The position numbers and the translations under genes are program-made. Shown here in pieces: positions 49,969 through 59,542 of a stretch of 64,000 bases of DNA; the first letter of the stretch is position 1, and every line of letters starts with the position of its first letter. A model generated the notes under the pieces. The model made no database searches. It had not been told where the DNA came from and was given only the letters and a program-made list of their open reading frames with translations. The stretch comes from Parascedosporium putredinis (lineage: Eukaryota; Ascomycota; Sordariomycetes; Microascales; Microascaceae): contig CASHTG010000009.1 in the NCBI GenBank assembly GCA_949357655.1, forward strand, positions 682,001-746,000. Reading direction: 5' to 3'.

Positions 49969-52900
49969 TCACCAGTAAACGCTAGTCGGTCTCACGACAA
50001 CAATAACCGGCTTCTCCAACCCCTTGACAGAAGGAGGCACGATCCTATTCCTCGGCGCCATGGGGTCAAACTCGCCCACCTTTTCATCCTGTCTCGCCAC
50101 CCGAGGAAGTTCGGGGACGGTGAAGTCTGGGGCGGAATCCTTCGCGGGGAGGGCGCCGTCAGCTCGTGGTTGCCTTCACCGTCAGGGACAACATCGACGT
50201 CGCCGGAAATGGCCACCGCAATGGGTATCTGGGCGTCATCCTCCTCGCGAGCTTCCTGTCCATCCAACTCGAGCTCCTCTGTTTCCGGCTCCTTGTCCGC
50301 CACGTCCTCCGTAATCTCGTCCGGCTGGCCACTCGACAGGCTCTCTAGCTCGGCGATTCCCTGGTCGCGTGGCTCGTCTTCCACTGCAGACACCTTCTCC
50401 TCCTCTCCTAATTGAGCGGGCTCGGCTTCTTTAGGCGCCTTGTCTTCCGGATCGCGCAGCCGCTCAAATGCCGCCTTTGCTAGCGGTGTCCTCTCAGGCT
50501 CTTCCACATCCGCCTCGATATGGAGTGGTAGTTCCTCCAAAGCGAACGCCCTCTTCGTGGTGGGGTTGTACACTGCCGAACTGAGTAAGAAGCCCTGCTG
50601 TCCTCCCCGCCCCTCCCACGCACCTCCTCCTCTTCCTCTTCCTCGTCTTCCTCCATCACCACCTCTTCGGCGATGCTTGCTCGGCCGCCTTCGGTCGGGG
50701 TCCGTTCCGACATCCCACGCATATGCACGTCATCGTCCCTCACTTCTGACCAGCCCGACTTATTCGGACTGAAATGGCTCTGGCTGTCGGCCCTTGACCG
50801 GCCTCGCTCGCTAGGGACGGTTTGTCCGCACTGGTGGCACATGCTGGACACGCTTATAGGCACGTTAGATGGCCCATGGGATGGTGCGTGAGATGGGGCC
50901 GACGTCGTAGTGAGGTGAGGGTGATGGATGGGGATAGAGATGGAGGCGGGAGCGGGGGCAGGGGCAGGGGCAGGAGCGTGGGCAGGAGCGGCAGACATGA
51001 CAGAGGGAATCCTCGCGGGGATGGCCGACCGCAGTTCAAATTCTGCCAACGAAACCGACGGCGCTCGAAACTCTGCCGTCGGGTCGACATCAGAAACTTG
51101 GGGTAAGTTGGCTGGTAGTGTCTCGAGCCAATACGACAGCAGAGACGCGTTCGGCCTTCTGGCCACGGGGCTATCCTGAAATCTCGCATCGAGCTTCGCC
51201 TTAGTTAGCCCCGTGTTGTCGTCGTCTTCGGCCGTGGCGGTGTTGAGCTTCAGACCCCCTTCTCTAGCTGGGATCTCGTGCCCGACCGATGGTTGCGAGG
51301 GTCCGCATCACGAGGCTTCGACGATTTCCGCGACGAGGACTTGCGGTGCGACCGGCCGGAAACGACCTCTGGCGTCACGCGGCCAAGGGCAGAATCGTGA
51401 GGGCTGAAGAGCGCGTTCATCGTAGTCGAGGGCTCGATGGCGCTCATGACGACCGCCGAGTCTGGGAGACGCGACGGGCGGCTCAAGGGCTCGTGGCCCA
51501 AGTTGCGATTGGAGCGCCTGCGCACAGGTGTTCGCGTAGATTTATGAATGGGCGTTCCAATCTTTGCACTGCTGTCTATGTTTTGCCGAGGACGTGACGG
51601 CGTCGTCTCGGGTATGGTTAGCTTGGGCGGAGCCATCTTTCCCACCCGCGAGGACTCGTAGGTGAAATTCGAACCTCCATGCGATGAAGCCGCTCTGGGC
51701 TCGTGCGCACCGCGACGGTCCGCCGGGGCGGCTGCGGCCGAGGCGATGCGCTGCGAGCCATTACGAGGCTCGGGGTTCGCATCCCTCCTGCCCGCGGCCT
51801 GGGCGGGTGGGATGATCTGGGTCGCTACCCAGTCGGCGGTCTGGTCTCGCGAAGAATGGCGGGGTCCTGCAAGAATTTCCTCGTAGTCGCGCTGATGGCT
51901 GACCGAGGCTGCGGTGCCATCCAGGTGGGGGATATCGCGGTGACCAGGCGCTGTCGTGTCCGGCCGCTTGATAGAACCGGCTTGGTTTCCCAAGACGAGT
52001 TTGGCAATGGGCGGCTGGTTGGTATCCGCGATCAGGACTTTCTTGTCACCACGTCCAAGCACGCCGTAGACGTTGACCTCGCCATCTTTGATACCAAGAA
52101 CGGCGCTTGTTCCCGCGTAGACGGCTTCGCCTTCAGTTCCGCATCGATTGGCAAAGACAAAAATGATTTCATCCTTTGTTTCGGATCGGATGATGGGCTC
52201 CATACGCATGGCCCAGTAGGTGAGCGTGTTCATGTCGGGCTCCTGAGGAAGCGTGCTGAACTCACTCTCGCTCTCGAGTGTAAGCCAGGCCATGGACACG
52301 ATGACCAGGTTGGCATCCGACTCCAAGACGTGGTAGGCAAACTCGAACTTGTCCCAGGGCTCCTGGAACTTGTAAGGGCTGTTGGTTGTTAGCTATTACC
52401 CGTACCATGCGACTTGCACCGGCTTTTTTTTTTTTTTTTCAGAAAGTACTTCGTGGGCAAGGGGAGAGGGAAGAGGGAGAGGAGAGATGACTGACTTTAT
52501 GTCCATACAGATACCCATGGCGGTCTGACCTAGGCCAGTGATGTGAGCCCCATAAAACCCATCACCTTCCAGGGCCCAGGTCTCATCAGTATAGTACAGG
52601 TGAGCTTTCCTGTGGTGGGCAACATCATCGCCGTCAGGGCCGATAACAGCTACCGAATTGTAGTACTCGGGGAGGTGGGCCACTTGTGGGAGATATCAGC
52701 CTTCTCCGGGTATCCCACAGCAACATGGCAGTTGTATTTAAGTGCAGTTGTCCGAGCCCAGAGAGCTGATATGCCAGCGTTAGTCGGCTCAAGAAATGTG
52801 TGAACTTCAGAAAGCGACTTGAAATTGTAGCCTAAACCCCGTGAATGTAGTCAGTATCAGGAAGCTGTAGAGGGTGCAGCGCGCGCCGCGCGATTCTGCC

Positions 52901-53192
52901 CCCGCTTCACTAGCCACCGAACCCAGAGCGATCTAGGGTATAGAGCCCGCCATGAAAGCGGGAGGAAGGCTTCTGGTTTTACAGGCGTTGGGAGAACCAG
53001 TCGCGGGAAACTAGTCGTGGCAAACCAGTCGCGCGAGGCCACTTCAATGCACTTACCTGTAAAGGCCATTTCCGGTAGGACAATCAAGTCCAAGTTCTCA
53101 GGGTTCGCGCGACCCAGAACCCGATCGGCCCTGGTCAAGTTGTTGTTGACATCGCCCAGGTGGGGATTAAACTGCAAGCAAGCGATTCTCAT
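49969..53192 (-). CDS. NTA1: Protein N-terminal asparagine amidohydrolase Nta1 with long C-terminal extension
   Basis: Nta1 deamidates N-terminal Asn and Gln so that proteins can enter the Arg/N-degron pathway. Exons are 53192-53057, 52831-52496 and 52378-49969. The nitrilase fold starts MRIACLQFNPHLGDVNNNL; the catalytic triad is visible as Glu41 in LPEMAFTG, Lys in HHRKAHLYYTDETWALEG and Cys in TAMGICMDI. NLVIVSMAWLT follows. After this core comes an extension of more than 500 residues, polar and low-complexity, with an Ala-Pro repeat (about 50960-51000), MCHQCGQTVPSERG and acidic runs (EEDEEEEEEEV). The end is VIVVVRPTSVYW. Frame breaks occur near 52675, 51256, 50590 and 50165, the first two in C or G runs. 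The stop at 49969 assumes the last break is an error. Confidence 0.88.
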
Positions 53193-56100
53193 GCTGAAAA
53201 AAGGGTAGAGGCTCAAAAGCGCCCTAGCTCTCTCCCTCTCCTTCTCTTCGAGCTCTCACTCACTCTCTCCCTTCTCTCCTCTCTCTTGTTCGGTCCCGCT
53301 ATCCTTCTATCCTTAACCCCAGTGCCGGCCGTACTCGAGGTTTCGTTTCTTGACTTGGCGCCGGAAAATGTGATCGAGTCGGACTCGTTTTAGACGTGCT
53401 ACTCGACGAAAGCAGTGAGGCCGTCGGAAGATGGGGGAAAGCTCCCCTCGTTTTGTGGCGCGCACCTAAACGCCTAGAGCGCAAAAAAAGAATGCGCTGT
53501 AGATCGCCGGCGTTGCGAGAATCCACGCGATTCAAAAACGGGCGAAACGAAGAAGTTCTGTGAGAAATGCGCCGGACGAAATGTTGTTTGGTGTACTTGG
53601 AGACGACGTTTAAAGACTGGGCTGAAGGAAGCGCAATCCAGTGTGGACAGAGAGTTGGGGGCGGGGCGATCCTTCGAGCGCGAATGCGAATGGAGAAGGG
53701 ATTGGGGGACTTGGAAACTGGGGGACTTGACAGAAGCCCGGGCGTAGGAGGGGAGGGTAAGGTACACTGTACAATAGCGGAGAGTTGGCGTTGGACCCTT
53801 GGAAAGAAGGTTGTGATTTAAGTCGAGGTGGAACGAGATGTTGCCAAAAGTGCTGCCGCGCTTGACTGTTTTCGAGTCGCTAGGCTTCGGCCGAGCGAGG
53901 GAAAGAGCGAAAGACCACAACAGAGGGAGGAGAGGGGCATCCCGGAAGTATCGAGTACCCCTCGAGACTAGATGTCGGCCTTACGTGTGAGTGGGTGATG
54001 GGGGCTTTGAGCAATGATTCTTCGCCAATTGTTGACCAGATGGATCATTGATCTATTCTGGACGGGCTTTGCGGAGAGGCTTAGCGTCAAACCCTACCTG
54101 AGCCCATTTGCCAGCTGAGAATGATTCGGGTGTCTCGAGAGACCACGCGAGAGGCTTACTATCGCTCCATTTAGTGGTTGCTCGCCTGACGCGACACAGT
54201 GACCGAAAAGAAGGGGCGATACCGTTGTTATTCGCCATCCTTTGTTTCACCAATTCTATTTCTTTTTCTATAAACAAATACTATACATCCGAGGCCATTT
54301 TCGCGGCCCCAGCCAGCCTGTCATCCCAAAAGCGGACTGGATACCTCGGTGGAGGGCGCCCTCTCATGGCGCGGCAAAACTGGCGAACCTCCTCCCCATG
54401 AGTGGCCATGGGGAATTCGGTCGGCCCGGCCCTACGTTCGATGCTCATGATAGCCAAGCGGTCGTATTAATCCTCGTTTTCATTTGAGGGCAAGTCCAGC
54501 CCAAGAGGAGAAATGGGGCAAAAAGAGGCAAAGGGGCAAAGGGTCAACTGCATCTGCATCTGCAGTACGTCGCGAGAATAATGTTACAGCCCAGTGATGC
54601 AAGGGAAGCAGAGCATATCCGTCTCGCTGCATGTCCTTGCACTTCCACGGCAGCACGGACAAGCTATCCAAAGGAGCGACTTCTCGATACGTTGTTTCTC
54701 GCAGAATGCGAGAAACAGGCAAACAGGGCAGAACGCGGTGAAGATTACATGTACACGATAATCCTGATCCCCAGTCTGTCCATGTCCTTCATCACCTTTC
54801 CCCCTGCCAGATTGTGATCCAGAGATGCCTCGAGTGATGCGATGGGGCTGGAGGCTCCGCTCGATAGTGGGTTGGTGCGTGATGAATTTCTGGACCACAC
54901 CCGAGAAGGCCAATGATCTCGCTCCCCTAGCCGCCATCATAAATCTCCCCGCATGAGCGAACCAGCTTTTACAATCATATCAATCCATCACTTGGCCTAT
55001 TGTAACCTTTAGTGTCTTGGACATAATACTGGTACCTGCTGTGATCGTACCCCCTCGCCTTTTAGCCGACTCATGAGATCGTCGAGAGCCAACACATCGC
55101 TGTGAACCCATCAGTCTACCCTGCGGCCCATTGGCCAACGCCTCCTATTTTGGGACGGAATTCTTCATGGCCCTCGGGCCCTCCTCGGCGTTGCATACAT
55201 TGTGTTTTCCTCTGCCATTCTCATGCGGTAAGCGATTGGGACCGAGTCCACAAGCGCTGGGGAAGTCAACAGCGGCGGCTGTTCTGAATGCAGCCACTCT
55301 TCCCATTGACACAAGCCACTTGAGGCATTCAACCTTTGTTCTTCGCTAGAACTCGTGTTAGTACTTTGAGCCCAACTTGGTTATTCCCACCAAACACTCT
55401 AGAACTGAAGCCATTAATTGATCCGATGACGTGCACCGAGGGATGAGGTGAAGCATAAGATGAGTTGAGCGAGGGACATGAAAGAATCCATGAAGAAGGG
55501 AGTTTTCGTTGGCAAAAGGATCAAAGGGCCAAAGAGAGAGCATAGCACCGCCGATCAGCCCGCCCAAGTACCAGCAGTTTAGAGGCGGCGCCGTTCATCT
55601 ATTATAGCCACCTATGCCTCAGGCGCTCATGTAGGGAGCTCCTAGCCACACCGCTGGTTGACTGCGAATGGCGACATGAGGCAGTAGCACTTTCAAGTAG
55701 ACGAGGAAGAGCGACAAGTATGGCACGCGTGCAATATTCAATCTAGGGCAGGCATATGGCGAATGGGTTCGAATATCAAGCCAGTGCCCAAGGTTGTCCA
55801 CGTCATCTGTCTTTTTCTCAAAAATGAGGAAAGGTCAAAGTGAAAGGAGCAACTGCTTCAAGACGGCTAGCAGGAAGTCGTTCCAAGCATGGAAACCCTA
55901 GTTATCAAACAGAGATATACCGTTAAAGTGGCCAACGCCCATAAATTAGCCCAGAGGACGTAACGAGGAAACACGCCAGCCCCCGCCCCTCGGCAGTGGC
56001 CGCGATTCATGAACCAACCACATATGCAAGGCAAGTTGGTCGGATGTTGGGCCTTTTGCACTGATGATCACCGAGCATGCAGTTGGCTAAAGTGCAACCT

Positions 56101-56399
56101 TGCATACTCCTCTCTCCCCACCTAGTTGACTGATCGCAGTCTTTGAATTACAGACCTTGGACCCCTCTAGTCTCGAAATTAAATGGACGCTAGGACGGAT
56201 ATGTTCGGTGTAGGGCTATACACCTTGGGTCTTTACACGGAATGAACTGACAACTCAACCGGGACGGTGCTACAGAGCATTCTTGCGTTTTATATGGGTT
56301 AAAGGATTGTCTTGCAGCTCCCGGGCAGGCTTTCGTCCAGCCAAGAAGCCATGCGGACGTATCTACTAGATAATATCACGAAACAGTTGGGGTGTTCAA
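53193..56399. other. Gene-poor region, about 3.2 kb
   Basis: The first few hundred bases are the NTA1 promoter side, with a CT-rich tract at 53225-53290. Beyond that no family is recognisable on either strand, and stop codons are frequent in all frames from about 54 kb. Confidence 0.5.
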
Positions 56400-57770
56400 G
56401 AACAGCCCTAGTATCCGTCCAACCCTCTCATATACATCTTGTCTACCTCAAGTTGCCTTGCTCATAGTGGAGGATCCTTAGATTCTTGACTGTTTCGGGC
56501 GCGGATAAGTTGTTAGAGACCTACGATTCCTCGTAGCCATCTAGCCCTTGTTGGTGCATCTTCTCCGCTTCATCCAGCCTGTGCTTATCGGCGTAGAGGA
56601 GCCCCAAGCTATTCATCGTGTCAAGGTGTCCAGTGTTGAAGTATGGCCGATACCTGAGGCCCCTAATACGCCTCCAACGCTCATTTTTACCTCTTCTTTG
56701 CCTTGGTCGAGATTTCCTAGGTTATGGAAAGAAAGCATGAGCTGTATGACGGTTGTTCAATATCGTCAGTGAGCGCCTTCCCGCTAAGTTCGCTGGGAAA
56801 GAACCTAGCAGCATGTCGAAGGAGTTGTCTTTGTGGTAACCATGGCTTGGTGTCCTTCTGCTCTGGGGCTGTTAGACTCACGAGATGGAGGGTTATCTTG
56901 GCAAGGTGTTGACTCTACTTCGAATTCAAGATGTATTTCGTCTACGTAGGAACGCACCCATGGACAATGTACCATTGTGGTCCGACGAGCTCTATTAACG
57001 CCGTATGCACCTCTGCTAATTTGAAGCCGAGCGAGGCCCGCACCACCAGAGCAATGTTGCCTCGTCCTGGGTGGGCTCATGGACTTCGTCAGGGCCATCT
57101 ACGGCACTCTGACGAGGATGCTCTAACCAGGCATCCTAATTATCGACATAGGTCCAGAACCGGAGAAGGGGGACTAAGAGCTAGTGTCGCCTCTCGAGAT
57201 GGTCAAAGGAGCCAGGTAGGTAGAATGTTCGGTAAGGGGTGAGTCTAGCCCCGACCTTGCTTTCCCACAATTCCTCGTAGAGACCAACGTAATTGAAAGC
57301 GTTCAACACCTGTGTCTTCGAGGCATGTCCCAGCTGTGACCAACATAAGTGGGAGCCCATTCGGTTTCTTAGCTAGTCTCCCATAGGAAGGACTAGATGT
57401 CTACCCAGGCCGGATTTGTATTTCTGCTACTTAGTAATTGTCACAGGCCATCAACCATCTTGTGGTTCCCTGGGGACTCACCTACGTAAACATAATCTTA
57501 ACCACTTTATCTACGCTCTCAGTCATGTCCAGGCTATTTAGGGGATGTGCTGATGGGTATTTCTGTTGAATACACCTCGCTAGCTTTGTTTGTCCCTTGT
57601 ATGTGATGTCAAGATTCAAGGCAGCCGAGTGGCTCCGGCAGCACCCTCCGCATATTCGGTCGTAAGCTGGGCCTTACTCATCACTCCTAGGCTCTAGAGA
57701 ACAGCAGTCGAACGACGAGAGTCAGGACCAGAAAGTATCTCATGCATCTAGACAAGCTCATCTTCCCCCA
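56400..57770 (-). pseudogene. Decayed NLR relic: NB-ARC domain plus TPR repeats
   Basis: Read leftward, this stretch retraces a fungal NLR protein in the right order but in shifting frames with in-frame stops. At 57697-57763 MHEILSGPDSRRSTAVL resembles the lead-in to the P-loop. At 57646-57693 SLGVMSKAQLTTEYAE matches GLGGxGKTQL-type Walker A with key residues changed. At about 57438-57468 TTRWLMACDNY matches the kinase-2 strand. At 57308-57361 NGLPLMLVTAGTCLEDTG is the GLPL motif, followed by YVGLYEELWES. At about 56955-57014 VHTALIELVGPQWYIVHGCV and then WLPQRQLLRHAARFF fit the winged-helix and linker region. At 56524-56616 LGLLYADKHRLDEAEKM, and then NLRILHYEQGNL (about 56450-56500), are TPR repeats. 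No N-terminal effector domain was found. The order of motifs makes chance unlikely; the domain assignment is from memory of the family. Confidence 0.65.
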
Positions 57771-58451
57771 GTATTGGGCTCACCTTGGCCTTGCAGCCTC
57801 ACAACCTCGCCGGTTGCCAACCAATCAAGACCCAGTACCTTTCATGCGCTACCTGACCGGCAGTCATAGTAGGCAAGGTTGAACGGCGTGTGTGTGAGTT
57901 CCCCGGGAGATAATGAATGCTCGCGGTTTGTTATTGTCCCATATTCCTGAATACCAGATTAGTAAAACAAGAGATCGATGGGGAGTTCAAGGGTTGTCGC
58001 CTTGCTATCCCTCTCTCCAGAAAGCCTCAGCATCTAGAGGTTTAAGTGGTAGCTTTCTCGTTTGAACTCGCCTTCTTTGATCCCAACACAGATGAGCGCC
58101 ATCACTACGGACCATGCCCAAGCACCTATCTTCAAGCTAGACAGCCGTCTTCGTTTGGCGTGCCAGAAAGGGCTGGGCCACCTCATGAGACCGCCTATTG
58201 CCTCTATCTCACCAATATATGCAATTAGAACCTTATTATTACTAAATCTGTATGGAACTTTGTATCTTGAATAGGGAATTGGTGCTCTTTCCTTGTCAGC
58301 TCATGGGAAATAGTCGTGGAATGTCCCACCCAAACCCAGCTCCAAAATCTCGTCCTCTGCTAAACGACAGCTGTAGAATTTTCTGCTTGTTCCCCAGATA
58401 CACTCATCCTAGTGGCGCTACGGCAACCCGATTTCCGTGCACACTTTAACC
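57771..58451. other. Short gene-free stretch between the NLR relic and the secreted-protein gene
   Basis: If the relic once had an N-terminal domain it would lie here, but I see no recognisable remains. It also holds the 3' untranslated region of the secreted-protein gene. Frames are short. Confidence 0.4.
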
Positions 58452-59542
58452 CTAGCTCTGCCCTCCCTCAATCTTTCTAGCCTCCGTCCGGCTGGGGCCA
58501 TTGTTCCCTATCTGCTCATCTCGTTCATTGACATCATCCCATCCAAACCATGCATGGCGATCACCTTGAGGACTAGGATCAGATGAAAGTAAGCCTCTGG
58601 TACACCAACGTCCACAAGCACCGCCGGGCCCTTCGTTGGCTTAGGATGCGGCTGCTTGTTTTAATGGGACAACTTACTTGATGACAGTCATTACGGCGCT
58701 TCCTTGGTCCTCATTGTAGCCCCATGAGACATGCCAGTCGTTATTCGTGCACTTTTCGTTGAAAAAGCTTTGAGTTTGGGCATTCTTCCCTGTAGGCCAG
58801 ACCAAGTGAATGTTGCATATCATACCGCCCCTGTCATCTGCGACGAGCATAAATGCCATATCGAGAACATTCTTGCCAATGCCGTCGCGGATTCCTGCCG
58901 CATCGAGAGAAAAGAAGAGTTTCTGAGGTTAGTCTTCAAGATCTCTTCTTCTTAAATCTACAAATAGCTGTCACTTGATTCCTACCCGTGACGAGGATGG
59001 GACTACATACTTCGAAGGGGAGAAAAGAGTCTCCATTTTGTAGCGTATTCCAAGGAGTCCTCAGTTGCTGGCCCTTTGCCTTTTCGGCTTTTGGACAAGG
59101 GCTTCTTTTCGTCCTCGGGTGGTATCAGAGGGAACAGCTCCGAGGTCTGCGGTTTAGTGTTGTTTCCCTCCTTGATCTCGTCGTCCTTGTACCGGAAAAA
59201 TGCAACTACCCCTTCGTTGGGATTTGCCACAGAAAGAAGTAGGCTTCGTCCTTGGTCACTAACATCGGCATTGATATCGTACTTGTCGGTCCCAGAACAT
59301 TTCATCCCCGAAAATGTAAGGTTTGAGGCTATCACAATGTCGGGAAGCAGAGAGACAATGTGGAAGCTGCATGGGAAGATCTTGCCCTCATCCTCGTTGA
59401 TAAAGAAGTTGTAGTCGCAGGACGAGGGTTTACTCTGACACTTTCGCTCAAGATTGATCAAGGCCCACTTCTTTTGATCAATCGACAAGGCAATGCTGGC
59501 AAAGAGCGTGAGGATAAGAGCGAACACAGCTTTAGAAAACAT
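58452..59542 (-). CDS. Secreted protein with two tandem copies of one domain (effector-like)
   Basis: I do not know a function. Exons 59542-59011, 58894-58678 and 58572-58452 join without frame error into 289 aa. Residues 1-20 are a clear signal peptide (MFSKAVFALILTLFASIALS). Domain 1 (about 26-130) begins KKWALINLERKC and has four cysteines (35, 42, 58, 82), as in small secreted fungal proteins. A charged linker (about 140-165, with KSRKGKG) leads to domain 2 (about 169-275), beginning TKWRLFSPLR. The two align through their length: SCDYNFFINEDEG with VLDMAFMLVADDRG, FPCSFHIV with MICNIHLV, MKC with EKC, DQG with DQG, NPNEGVVAFFRYKDD with NPQGDRHAWFGWDDV, and GNN with GNN. Domain 2 keeps only the last two cysteines. 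The second exon reads as a separate gene unless spliced. A secreted effector is likely but unproven. Confidence 0.7.

Noticed and set aside
51703..52392. A 229-codon rightward frame
   Set aside because: It is antisense to the Nta1 coding region, which contains well-conserved nitrilase motifs on the other strand.
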